This document shows positions 1 through 5,021 of a DNA stretch of 5,021 bases, piece by piece. The stretch's first letter is position 1. The number at the start of each line of letters is the position of its first letter. The translations under genes were made by a program, and so were the position numbers. The DNA is from Candidatus Pelagibacter sp. (GTDB lineage Bacteria; Pseudomonadota; Alphaproteobacteria; Pelagibacterales; Pelagibacteraceae). Location of the stretch: the NCBI GenBank assembly GCA_028226735.1, contig JAOIYV010000029.1:1-5021 (forward strand), written 5' to 3'. The notes beneath the pieces were generated by a model. That model worked only from the letters and a program-made list of their open reading frames with translations, made no database searches and had not been told where the DNA came from.

Positions 1-400
1 CATTTAAAATTTTTGCCATCATCAATCCAACTGTTCCAGCTACTCTATAGGAATAAATTAATAATTCTTTCCTTGAATTTAATTTTACTTTTTTTTTGAT
101 ATCGAATCTTATACCATCAAGTAAATCACGGATAATTTTTATAGAAATATTGAATTCATCTATAAGACCCCAAATATTTTTAATGACTGGGTCATCAAAG
201 TTTTTTTGATTAAAATCGTTTTCAAATTTTTTAAACTTGCTCTCTTTAATTTCCAGATTGTTATCATCATCTGCAATATTATCAGCGACTCTACAAAAAT
301 CGTATAAAGCAGAGCATTTTTTATAAGTTTCTTTAGGTAAAAAAAAACCTGCCCAATTAAAAGACTTTGCATAAATGGATAGATAACTCTTATTAGACAT
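1..400 (-). CDS. crtB: Phytoene synthase CrtB, N-terminal part (3' end beyond the window)
   Basis: This enzyme of the squalene/phytoene synthase family joins two geranylgeranyl diphosphates head to head to give phytoene, the first committed carotenoid step. The minus-strand frame starting with ATG at 400-398 is open to the window edge, giving 133 of the roughly 280-300 residues usual for the family. Family marks seen are the first aspartate-rich region in YDFCRVADNIADD (residues 33-45), the segment LLDGIRFDI (93-101), and the highly typical YSYRVAGTVGLMM (116-128). The second aspartate-rich motif lies beyond the edge. The first motif reads D40-N41-x-x-D44 rather than the usual DDxxD. The start is fixed by a TAATG junction with the crtI stop, which suggests translational coupling; no Shine-Dalgarno is visible. 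Related squalene or dehydrosqualene synthases are possible, but crtI next door favours phytoene synthase. Two 9-base homopolymer runs lie inside the gene. Confidence 0.93.
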   Translation of the reverse strand, partial: MSNKSYLSIYAKSFNWAGFFLPKETYKKCSALYDFCRVADNIADDDNNLEIKESKFKKFENDFNQKNFDDPVIKNIWGLIDEFNISIKIIRDLLDGIRFDIKKKVKLNSRKELLIYSYRVAGTVGLMMAKILN

Positions 401-402
401 TA
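398..402 (-). promoter_or_regulatory. TAATG stop-start junction of crtI and crtB
   Basis: On the minus strand the crtI stop TAA (402-400) shares its last base with the crtB ATG (400-398). The preceding 20 bases, AT-rich inside crtI, contain no Shine-Dalgarno-like purine run. Such a junction normally lets a terminating ribosome reinitiate, keeping the two enzymes of consecutive steps in a fixed ratio. The overlap is seen directly; coupling is inferred. Confidence 0.8.
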
Positions 403-1860
403 CAAAATTTTATCTAATACTTTTGCTGACGAGAGAACTCCAGGAACACCTGCGCCTGGATGAGTTCCAGCACCCACGAAATAAAGCCCATCGTAAATTT
501 CTGATTTATTGTGAAACCTAAAATAAGCAGATTGAGAAAATTTAGGCTGTATTGAAAAACCAGATCCATACTTGGTGTTTAGTTCTTTTTCAAAATAATC
601 AGGTGTTAAATAGAAGTCTTCAACAATATTCTCTCTTAAGTTCGGCATTAAATCTTTTTCCATTTTATCAATTACTAAATTTTTCATTTTTTCACTCTCG
701 ACTGACCAGTCAATTTTAGATTGATTGTTGGGAACTGGTACCAATACATAGAAGCAATCATGGCCTTCAGGAGCCATAGATTTATCAGTAGCAGATGGTC
801 TATGAAGATAATAGCTTATGTCTTTATTTAACCTCTTATTATCAAATATATCGTCTAAATGTTCTTTGTATTTATTTCCAAATTTAATTGTATGGTGCTC
901 TACAGTGTTATAAATTTTTTTTGTTCCAAAATAGTAAACAAATAATCCCATTGAATATTCCATTCTATTTTTTTTCCATTTAAATAATAAAGAATTATTT
1001 TTATTTCCATTTAATAATTTATCATATACTGCAGGTGGATCAGCGTTACAAATAACATTGTCTGCATCTATTTTAGTTTGATTATCTAGTTCAACGCCAG
1101 TAATTTTATTTTTAATTGAAATAACTCGAGTTACTTCATGACCTTTGATGATTTTTATTCCAACTTCCTCCATTAATTTTTCAAATCCTTTTATAATATT
1201 TCCTGTACCTCCCATTGAGTAATGTATTCCCCATTTTTTTTCTAAGTATAAAATTAGTCCATAAATAGATGTTGTTGTAAATGGATTTCCTCCAACTAAT
1301 AAAGGATGCATACTTAACATTCTTCTTAATTTTTCATCTTTAATATATGATGAAACTAACGAATATACAGATTTATAACTTTTAAGTTTTAATAGAGCAG
1401 GCAATTGCTGCATCATGACAAATGGTTTATCAAATGGAACATGAGCAAGATCTGTAAACCCTTTGTCAAAAATCTTTTTGGTAAAATTTACCAACTTTTC
1501 ATAACCTTCAACATCTTCTTTATTTATATGTTCGATTTGCTTTTTCATCATATCCTCATCTCCCGAATAGTTGAATTTAGAACTATCTTCAAAAATAAAC
1601 TGATACCAAATTTTAAGTGGCGATAGATCAATATAATCCTTAGGATCTTTTTTAAATAATTCAAACAATTCATTAATCAAATAGGGAGCAGTAATTACAG
1701 TTGGACCACCATCAAAGATAAAGCCATTTTTTTTAAATACTCTAGCTCTTCCTCCTAGATCATGGTGTTTTTCAATTAAAGTAACATTATGATTTTTTGC
1801 CTTAAGTCGTAATGCTGCAGCTATACCACCAAATCCTGAACCAATCACTATAGATTTCAT
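400..1860 (-). CDS. crtI: Phytoene desaturase CrtI
   Basis: This FAD-dependent carotenoid desaturase of the amine-oxidase superfamily acts on phytoene, usually by several successive desaturations to lycopene, at the membrane surface. The protein has 486 residues, close to the usual 490-510. The N-terminus holds the dinucleotide-binding fold: GSGFGG at 7-12, the ribose-binding E30 in TLIEK, then LGGRA at 35-39, followed by FDGGPTVI at 49-56, all characteristic of CrtI. The C-terminus carries the family signature FVGAGTHPGAGVPGV (about 461-475). The start is convincing because the Rossmann strand begins at residue 3. No Shine-Dalgarno is seen in the 39 bases after atpF. The stop codon overlaps the crtB ATG by one base. 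The number of desaturation steps cannot be read from the sequence; a CrtN- or CrtD-type role is less likely given crtB. It probably serves the retinal or carotenoid pathway of a proteorhodopsin-bearing marine bacterium, which is inference. Confidence 0.95.
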   Translation of the reverse strand: MKSIVIGSGFGGIAAALRLKAKNHNVTLIEKHHDLGGRARVFKKNGFIFDGGPTVITAPYLINELFELFKKDPKDYIDLSPLKIWYQFIFEDSSKFNYSGDEDMMKKQIEHINKEDVEGYEKLVNFTKKIFDKGFTDLAHVPFDKPFVMMQQLPALLKLKSYKSVYSLVSSYIKDEKLRRMLSMHPLLVGGNPFTTTSIYGLILYLEKKWGIHYSMGGTGNIIKGFEKLMEEVGIKIIKGHEVTRVISIKNKITGVELDNQTKIDADNVICNADPPAVYDKLLNGNKNNSLLFKWKKNRMEYSMGLFVYYFGTKKIYNTVEHHTIKFGNKYKEHLDDIFDNKRLNKDISYYLHRPSATDKSMAPEGHDCFYVLVPVPNNQSKIDWSVESEKMKNLVIDKMEKDLMPNLRENIVEDFYLTPDYFEKELNTKYGSGFSIQPKFSQSAYFRFHNKSEIYDGLYFVGAGTHPGAGVPGVLSSAKVLDKIL

Positions 1861-1899
1861 TTAGTTAATTTATAGCTTTTTTAAAAAATTGTAAGGAAT

Positions 1900-2397
1900 T
1901 TATGAATTTATTTTCTTTAACGCATTTTTTGTTTCTTCTAGATTTTTATCAAAAAGATTATCAAGTTTAGTTTTATCTACCGATGTATTAATAATTTGTC
2001 TTACTGAGTCGACAGCAATTTTTATAGATGCATTTTTTATCTCTTTAATTGCTGCCTCTTTCATTTGAGTGATTTTGTTTTCCGACAATTTCTTCTTTAT
2101 TTCAGAGGATTTATGAAATTTATCATTCATTTCAATAACCAGATGTTCACTATCTTTTTTTGCTTGCTCTAGAATGTCATTACTAACTTTTTGAGCTGTA
2201 TTTAATTTATTTTGTGCGTTATCCAGCAGAGTTTTTGCTTCCGATCTTAATTTTTCACTTTCCTCGATTTCATTTTTTATATCAGAAATCAGTTTTGATA
2301 AAATATCATTAATTTTTTGGGGTATCTTTAGGTAAATTAATCCACCAAAGAAAATAATAAAGGATACCGCTACCCAAAAAGTTGCATCACTAGCCAT
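1900..2397 (-). CDS. atpF: ATP synthase F0 subunit b
   Basis: Subunit b is one half of the b/b' peripheral stalk that anchors F1 to subunit a and resists rotor torque. The protein has 165 residues, the usual length. Residues about 5-24 form a single N-terminal membrane span (ATFWVAVSFIIFFGGLIYL), with the typical FWV start of alphaproteobacterial b subunits. The remainder is hydrophilic, rich in K, E and N, and predicted as one long helix. There is no signal peptide, in contrast to the neighbouring b'. The ATG lies inside the end of the b' gene (8-base overlap, ATGGCTAG), and no Shine-Dalgarno is visible, so it is probably translated by coupling to b'. It is the last F0 gene; crtI follows after 39 bases. 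Assignment as b rather than b' rests on gene order, its short N-terminus and the lack of the b' GGMPQLNP segment. Confidence 0.93.
   Translation of the reverse strand: MASDATFWVAVSFIIFFGGLIYLKIPQKINDILSKLISDIKNEIEESEKLRSEAKTLLDNAQNKLNTAQKVSNDILEQAKKDSEHLVIEMNDKFHKSSEIKKKLSENKITQMKEAAIKEIKNASIKIAVDSVRQIINTSVDKTKLDNLFDKNLEETKNALKKINS
2390..2397 (-). promoter_or_regulatory. 8-base overlap of the b' stop and the b start (ATGGCTAG)
   Basis: The atpF ATG (2397-2395) precedes the b' TAG (2392-2390) in a different frame, so the two genes overlap by 8 bases. The bases upstream of the ATG are an A-run followed by AT-rich sequence without a Shine-Dalgarno. This arrangement favours reinitiation and would give the 1:1 ratio that the b/b' heterodimer needs. 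Coupling is inferred. Confidence 0.75.
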
Positions 2398-2977
2398 AAT
2401 ATTTATCTATTTTTTTTTTTGAAAAATCATCCACAATTGCTGAAATGCTACTGTTATTAATTTCTGCACCTATTAACTGTTGAAGCAAATCTGCAGATGT
2501 TTCCACAGCTATTTTATTAATTTTTTCTGGAGCTTTATCTCTAAGCTGTTGTATTTCGGTTTCAACATTTTGAACCTCTTTATTGAGCTCATTGTTCAAT
2601 ATTTCTTTCTTATTATTAATGTCTTTTAAAACTTTTATTCTAGCTTGGTTAAAATGATTTTTTGCCTCAGTTTTGCTATTTTGAACTATCTTTTCATATT
2701 CTTTAATTTTTAGTTCACTTTCTTCTCTTTGTTTTTCTGCCGCCTCAATATTTTCCAAAATTTGTGATTTTCTAATCTCAAGATTAGCACTAATTTTTGG
2801 AAGTATAAGTTTAGCAAGGACAACGTATAAAAAACCAAAAGTTATTGTTAGCCAAAAAATTTGAGAAATCCAAAATTCAGGATTTAATTGAGGCATACCT
2901 CCGCTTTCAGCTGCAAAAGCTTCCATATAAAAAAGGAAGCTTAAAAATATCGACTGAAAAAATATTTTTTTAATCAT
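2390..2977 (-). CDS. atpF2: ATP synthase F0 subunit b' (second stalk subunit)
   Basis: b' pairs with b in the peripheral stalk of ATP synthases of alphaproteobacteria, cyanobacteria and chloroplasts. The protein has 195 residues. Residues 1-22 look like a signal peptide (basic MIKK, hydrophobic core, AFA before residue 23), then AESGGMPQLNPEFW leads into a membrane span at about 36-58 ending in LAKLILPKI. The segment GGMPQLNP followed by FWL(T)ITFG and LPKI is typical of alphaproteobacterial b'. The rest is a charged, likely coiled-coil helix. A run of eleven A bases encodes part of the C-terminal SKKKIDKYYG. The gene begins 5 bases after atpE, without a Shine-Dalgarno, and overlaps atpF by 8 bases. 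Whether the N-terminus is cleaved cannot be told from sequence. Some annotations call this gene atpG or atpX. Confidence 0.92.
   Translation of the reverse strand: MIKKIFFQSIFLSFLFYMEAFAAESGGMPQLNPEFWISQIFWLTITFGFLYVVLAKLILPKISANLEIRKSQILENIEAAEKQREESELKIKEYEKIVQNSKTEAKNHFNQARIKVLKDINNKKEILNNELNKEVQNVETEIQQLRDKAPEKINKIAVETSADLLQQLIGAEINNSSISAIVDDFSKKKIDKYYG
2410..2420 (-). repeat. A11 homopolymer near the 3' end of the b' gene
   Basis: Eleven consecutive T on the plus strand read as eleven A in the b' message, covering the KKK codons nine residues before the stop. It is the longest mononucleotide run I found in the window. I read both shifted frames: one meets TAG at once after the run and the other TAA within about three codons. 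Slippage would therefore only alter the last few residues of b' and cannot fuse b' to b. Confidence 0.8.
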
Positions 2978-2982
2978 TAAAT

Positions 2983-3210
2983 TTAAAATGCAAATAAAAT
3001 AATTAATGCAACAACTAATCCAAATAGACCAGTAGCTTCAGCTAAAGCAAATCCTAATAAAAGATTAGGAAATTGTTTTTGAGCTGCAGATGGGTTCCTC
3101 ATTGCACCAGAAAGGTAATTACCAAAGATAATTCCAATTCCAACACCAGCGCCTGCTAGAGCTATCGCTGCTAGTCCTGCTCCGATCATTTTTGCTGCTT
3201 CTAGTTCCAT
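2983..3210 (-). CDS. atpE: ATP synthase F0 subunit c (rotor ring)
   Basis: Subunit c forms the membrane ring whose protonation drives rotation. The protein has 75 residues, the normal size, folded as a helical hairpin: helix 1 at about 7-32 with the glycine-rich GAGVGIG packing motif (20-26), the polar loop R38-N39-P40 that contacts the central stalk, and helix 2 at about 48-74 carrying the ion-binding carboxylate E58 in ALAEATGL. The residue after E58 is alanine, and helix 1 lacks the glutamine of Na+-binding c subunits, so proton coupling is expected. The start is fixed by an excellent Shine-Dalgarno five bases upstream, the only strong one in the window, consistent with the many copies needed per complex. 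The gene lies 19 bases after atpB and 5 before the b' gene. FGNYLSGAMRNP is characteristic of alphaproteobacteria. Confidence 0.97.
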   Translation of the reverse strand: MELEAAKMIGAGLAAIALAGAGVGIGIIFGNYLSGAMRNPSAAQKQFPNLLLGFALAEATGLFGLVVALIILFAF

Positions 3211-3215
3211 TATAT

Positions 3216-3222
3216 CCTCCTT
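3216..3222 (-). promoter_or_regulatory. Strong Shine-Dalgarno (AAGGAGG) of atpE
   Basis: The minus-strand sequence AAGGAGG followed by ATATA and ATG lies in the 19-base atpB-atpE spacer. It matches the anti-Shine-Dalgarno core fully with a 5-base spacing. The starts of atpI, b', atpF, crtI and crtB show no purine-rich motif, and atpB only a weak AAGAAA. The c subunit is needed in large excess, so selective strong initiation here makes biological sense. Confidence 0.88.
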
Positions 3223-3229
3223 ATGTTAA

Positions 3230-3964
3230 TTAATGGTGTAAATTTAATGCATCATTTAAATAGATGCAGGTTAAGATTGCAAAAACATATGCTTGAAGAA
3301 AAGCAACTAGTATCTCCAAGCCAGTTAAAGCAACCGAAAAACTTAGTGGAAGCCATCCACCAACTATTCCAAGGCTTACAACAAAACCTCCGAAAACTTT
3401 CATCATAGTATGACCAGCCATCATGTTGGCAAATAAACGCACTGAAAGACTAATTGGTCTACTTAAATAGGAAATAATTTCTATAATAACTATTAATGGC
3501 AATAGAACCACAGGTACTCCACTTGGTACAAATAATTTTAGATAACCCAAACCATGTTTCATAAATCCGATTACAGTTACTCCAATAAAAATAAATGAGG
3601 CCAAAATAAAAGTAACAATAATATGACTTGTTACAGTAAAGGTGTAAGGGATCATTCCAAACATATTGCAAAAAAGTACAAACATAAATAATGAAAAAAT
3701 AAATGCAAAATATGGTTTTGCTTTTGACCCAGCTGTATCACTAATCATTTTTGAGACAAAGGTATAGCTTAACTCTGTTAGAAGCTGAATCTTATTCGGA
3801 AGCAAAGAATTTTTTTTTGATCCAAAATTAAAAATTAATAGAATTGCAAGAGAGCTAATCACCATAAACAAACTGGCATTTGTAAAAGATATATCTATAG
3901 CACCTAATTTAATTTCTGGTCCAATTCTATAAACTTCGAATTGGTGCATTGGATTTGTTGCCAT
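3230..3964 (-). CDS. atpB: ATP synthase F0 subunit a (proton channel)
   Basis: Subunit a provides the two proton half-channels next to the c ring. The protein has 244 residues, normal for alphaproteobacteria, with five to six hydrophobic spans (roughly 29-46, 85-106, 112-135, 148-166, 188-204 and 208-236). The essential arginine is R176 in SLSVRLFANMMAGH (172-185), followed by the conserved Q224-AYVF in the last helix. E162 in the preceding helix and the PYTFTVTSH segment (106-114) also fit the family. The N-terminal MATNPMHQFEV, with its NPMHQFE element, is typical of alphaproteobacteria and supports the chosen start. A weak AAGAAA sits just upstream. The gene is 12 bases after atpI and 19 before atpE. 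All key residues are present, so it should be functional. Confidence 0.97.
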   Translation of the reverse strand: MATNPMHQFEVYRIGPEIKLGAIDISFTNASLFMVISSLAILLIFNFGSKKNSLLPNKIQLLTELSYTFVSKMISDTAGSKAKPYFAFIFSLFMFVLFCNMFGMIPYTFTVTSHIIVTFILASFIFIGVTVIGFMKHGLGYLKLFVPSGVPVVLLPLIVIIEIISYLSRPISLSVRLFANMMAGHTMMKVFGGFVVSLGIVGGWLPLSFSVALTGLEILVAFLQAYVFAILTCIYLNDALNLHH

Positions 3965-3976
3965 AATTTCTTAAAT

Positions 3977-4252
3977 TTATTTTTGCATATTTTTTGCAGA
4001 TCTGAACACGTTTATTATACCAGCTACCACACCTACAAAAAAAAATATTAATATTAACCAAGGCTTAGTACCAAAGGTCTTGTCTAAAATAAACCCTATA
4101 ATTGTCCCAACTGCAACCGCAGATACTAATTCTGTGCTTAATTTAAAGGCAGTACCAATTGAAGAGGGCTGTTCTTTGTTTTTATAGAGATTTCTCTTCG
4201 AAAGTTTAGATTTTGCAATCTCTAAGCGAGTTTTAAATGGATCTTTAAGCAT
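3977..4252 (-). CDS. atpI: ATP synthase accessory protein AtpI
   Basis: This is a small membrane protein of the AtpI/AtpZ type that commonly heads the F0 operon. Family work ties it to c-ring assembly or Mg2+/Ca2+ handling, and it is not a structural subunit of the enzyme. The protein has 91 residues: a basic, hydrophilic N-terminus (1-34), a first membrane span at about 36-57 (ELVSAVAVGTIIGFILDK), a short turn with GTKPW (61-65), a second span at about 65-84, and a basic tail (FRSAKNMQK). This two-helix pattern with a D-K-x-F-G-T-x-P-W turn is typical of alphaproteobacterial versions. It starts six bases after the smc stop without a visible Shine-Dalgarno and ends 12 bases before atpB. The position upstream of the a-c-b'-b genes strongly supports the call, and the exact biochemical role is less certain. 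Confidence 0.88.
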   Translation of the reverse strand: MLKDPFKTRLEIAKSKLSKRNLYKNKEQPSSIGTAFKLSTELVSAVAVGTIIGFILDKTFGTKPWLILIFFFVGVVAGIINVFRSAKNMQK

Positions 4253-4258
4253 TTAATT

Positions 4259-5021
4259 TTATGCCACCATACTCTCAGCTTTTTGCAAATCAACAGCTAC
4301 TAATTGGCTAATACCTTTTTCTGGCATAGTCACCCCATAAAGTCTATTCATTTTTGACATTGTTAATGCATGGTGAGTCACTATAATAAATTTAGTATTA
4401 GTGATTTTAGTCAATTCCTCAAGAAGACTACAAAATCTTGTTACGTTTGCATCATCTAAAGGAGCATCAACTTCATCAAGCACACATATTGGAGATGGAT
4501 TTGTGAGAAAAACTGCAAATATAAGAGACAGAGCTGTTAATGCTTGTTCTCCACCAGACAGCAATGTTATTGACTGAAGTCTTTTGCCTGGAGGACTTAC
4601 AAGCATCTCAAGACCAGCTTCGAGAGGATCATCAGAATCTACAAGCTCTAATTTTGCATTTCCTCCGTTAAACAATTTTGTGTAAACCTCATTAAATTTT
4701 CTATTAACCTTTTCAAATGCCACTAAGAGTCTCTCTCTTCCTTTTTGATTTAATTCATTTATACTTTCTTTTAATTTTATTATCGCCGAAACTAGATCTT
4801 CTCGGTCTTGTTCCATTTTTTTAATTTCGATTTCATATCTGTTTGTTTCTTCATCTGCTCGCAGGTTAACAGAACCAAGTTTTTCTCTCTCTCTTTTTTT
4901 TTCATCCAGAACTTCTTCTTGACTTATGGAGTCTGGTAATTCTTCAACACCATTTAAATTAGAATTTTCAAGAATATTAATCTCATCAAGATTAAGCTCA
5001 GATTGTACTCGATCTAATAAA
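4259..5021 (-). CDS. smc: Chromosome segregation protein SMC, C-terminal part (5' end beyond the window)
   Basis: SMC is the ATP-driven core of the bacterial condensin that organises and helps segregate the chromosome. The frame is open from the right edge to the TAA at 4261-4259, giving 253 residues; the ATG at 4816 is internal, since the frame continues upstream without a stop. Visible are the end of the coiled coil (charged, E/K/R-rich), then LGSVNLRADEE (about visible residues 45-55), the SMC hallmark normally written LGPVNLRA. The C-terminal ATPase half follows: signature motif LLSGGEQALTALSL (positions about 4564-4523), Walker B ICVLDE with DAPLDD, and the H-loop FIIVTHH near the end. 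All the catalytic elements of this half look intact. RecN or RecF are excluded by the VNLRA segment and the extended DEVDAPLDD motif. It ends six bases before atpI, so read-through into the ATP synthase genes is likely. Confidence 0.95.
   Translation of the reverse strand, partial: LLDRVQSELNLDEINILENSNLNGVEELPDSISQEEVLDEKKREREKLGSVNLRADEETNRYEIEIKKMEQDREDLVSAIIKLKESINELNQKGRERLLVAFEKVNRKFNEVYTKLFNGGNAKLELVDSDDPLEAGLEMLVSPPGKRLQSITLLSGGEQALTALSLIFAVFLTNPSPICVLDEVDAPLDDANVTRFCSLLEELTKITNTKFIIVTHHALTMSKMNRLYGVTMPEKGISQLVAVDLQKAESMVA

Noticed and set aside
160..372. 70-residue open frame on the minus strand
   Set aside because: It is an out-of-frame shadow inside crtB, whose own frame from 400 shows clear phytoene synthase motifs and is open to the window edge.
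1405..1626. 73-residue open frame on the plus strand
   Set aside because: It is antisense to crtI, has no recognisable features and arises from AT-rich composition.
1877..1888. TTTTTTAAAAAA palindrome between atpF and crtI, considered as a terminator
   Set aside because: It is a 12-base AT-only palindrome with no loop and no GC stem, too weak for an intrinsic terminator and expected in such AT-rich DNA.
1861..1899. Possible crtI promoter with TATAAA as the -10 element just before the ATG
   Set aside because: No acceptable -35 element lies 16-18 bases upstream, and a start from it would leave essentially no leader. AT-rich sequence yields such hexamers often.
2390..2420. Programmed frameshift joining b' to b at the A11 run
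   Set aside because: The b frame upstream of its ATG contains a TAG directly after the run (2409-2407), so no b'-b fusion can be made.
3223..3408. 61-residue open frame on the plus strand
   Set aside because: It lies antisense to atpB, which is highly conserved and explains the sequence.
3459..3671. 70-residue open frame on the minus strand
   Set aside because: It is another frame within atpB, rich in Y, C and N as expected for a shadow of membrane-helix codons.
4259..4816. A separate 185-residue ATPase gene starting at the ATG at 4816
   Set aside because: The frame continues without a stop to the window edge and includes the SMC VNLRA hallmark, so this ATG is an internal methionine of smc.

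Overview
The window looks like a piece of a small, streamlined, very AT-rich alphaproteobacterial chromosome, most like the SAR11/Pelagibacterales group. The evidence is low GC throughout, spacers of only a few bases or overlapping genes, all genes on the minus strand, and an alphaproteobacterial F0 gene set (I-a-c-b'-b, with separate b and b' genes and no F1 genes attached). The lineage is inferred from these traits and from protein character. No database search was possible.

Reading in the direction of transcription (right to left), there are three blocks. (1) 5021-4259 is the C-terminal ATPase head of the chromosome-organising protein SMC, cut by the window edge. (2) 4252-1900 is the membrane (F0) half of ATP synthase: atpI, atpB (a), atpE (c), b' and atpF (b). 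Spacers are 5 to 19 bases, and b' and b overlap by 8 bases. (3) 1860-1 holds carotenoid genes. crtI (phytoene desaturase) is complete, and crtB (phytoene synthase) overlaps it by one base in a TAATG junction and runs off the left edge after 133 codons.

The F0 proteins form the ion channel and rotor, and the peripheral stalk that holds F1. CrtB and CrtI convert geranylgeranyl diphosphate to phytoene and then to a desaturated carotene such as lycopene. In marine bacteria this route often ends in retinal for proteorhodopsin, a light-driven proton pump whose gradient ATP synthase uses. The two blocks are separated by only 39 bases, on the same strand, with no hairpin terminator visible. Co-transcription is plausible but unproven, and no rhodopsin, crtY or blh gene lies in the window.

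The clearest regulatory signal is a near-consensus Shine-Dalgarno sequence in front of atpE. No other gene start in the window has one of comparable strength, which fits the need for many more c subunits than other F0 subunits. I found no tRNA, rRNA, CRISPR, insertion sequence or convincing promoter or terminator, and no plus-strand gene. No stretch over 300 bases lacks a gene. I do not see a clearly new biological system; the gene neighbourhood is the most interesting aspect.
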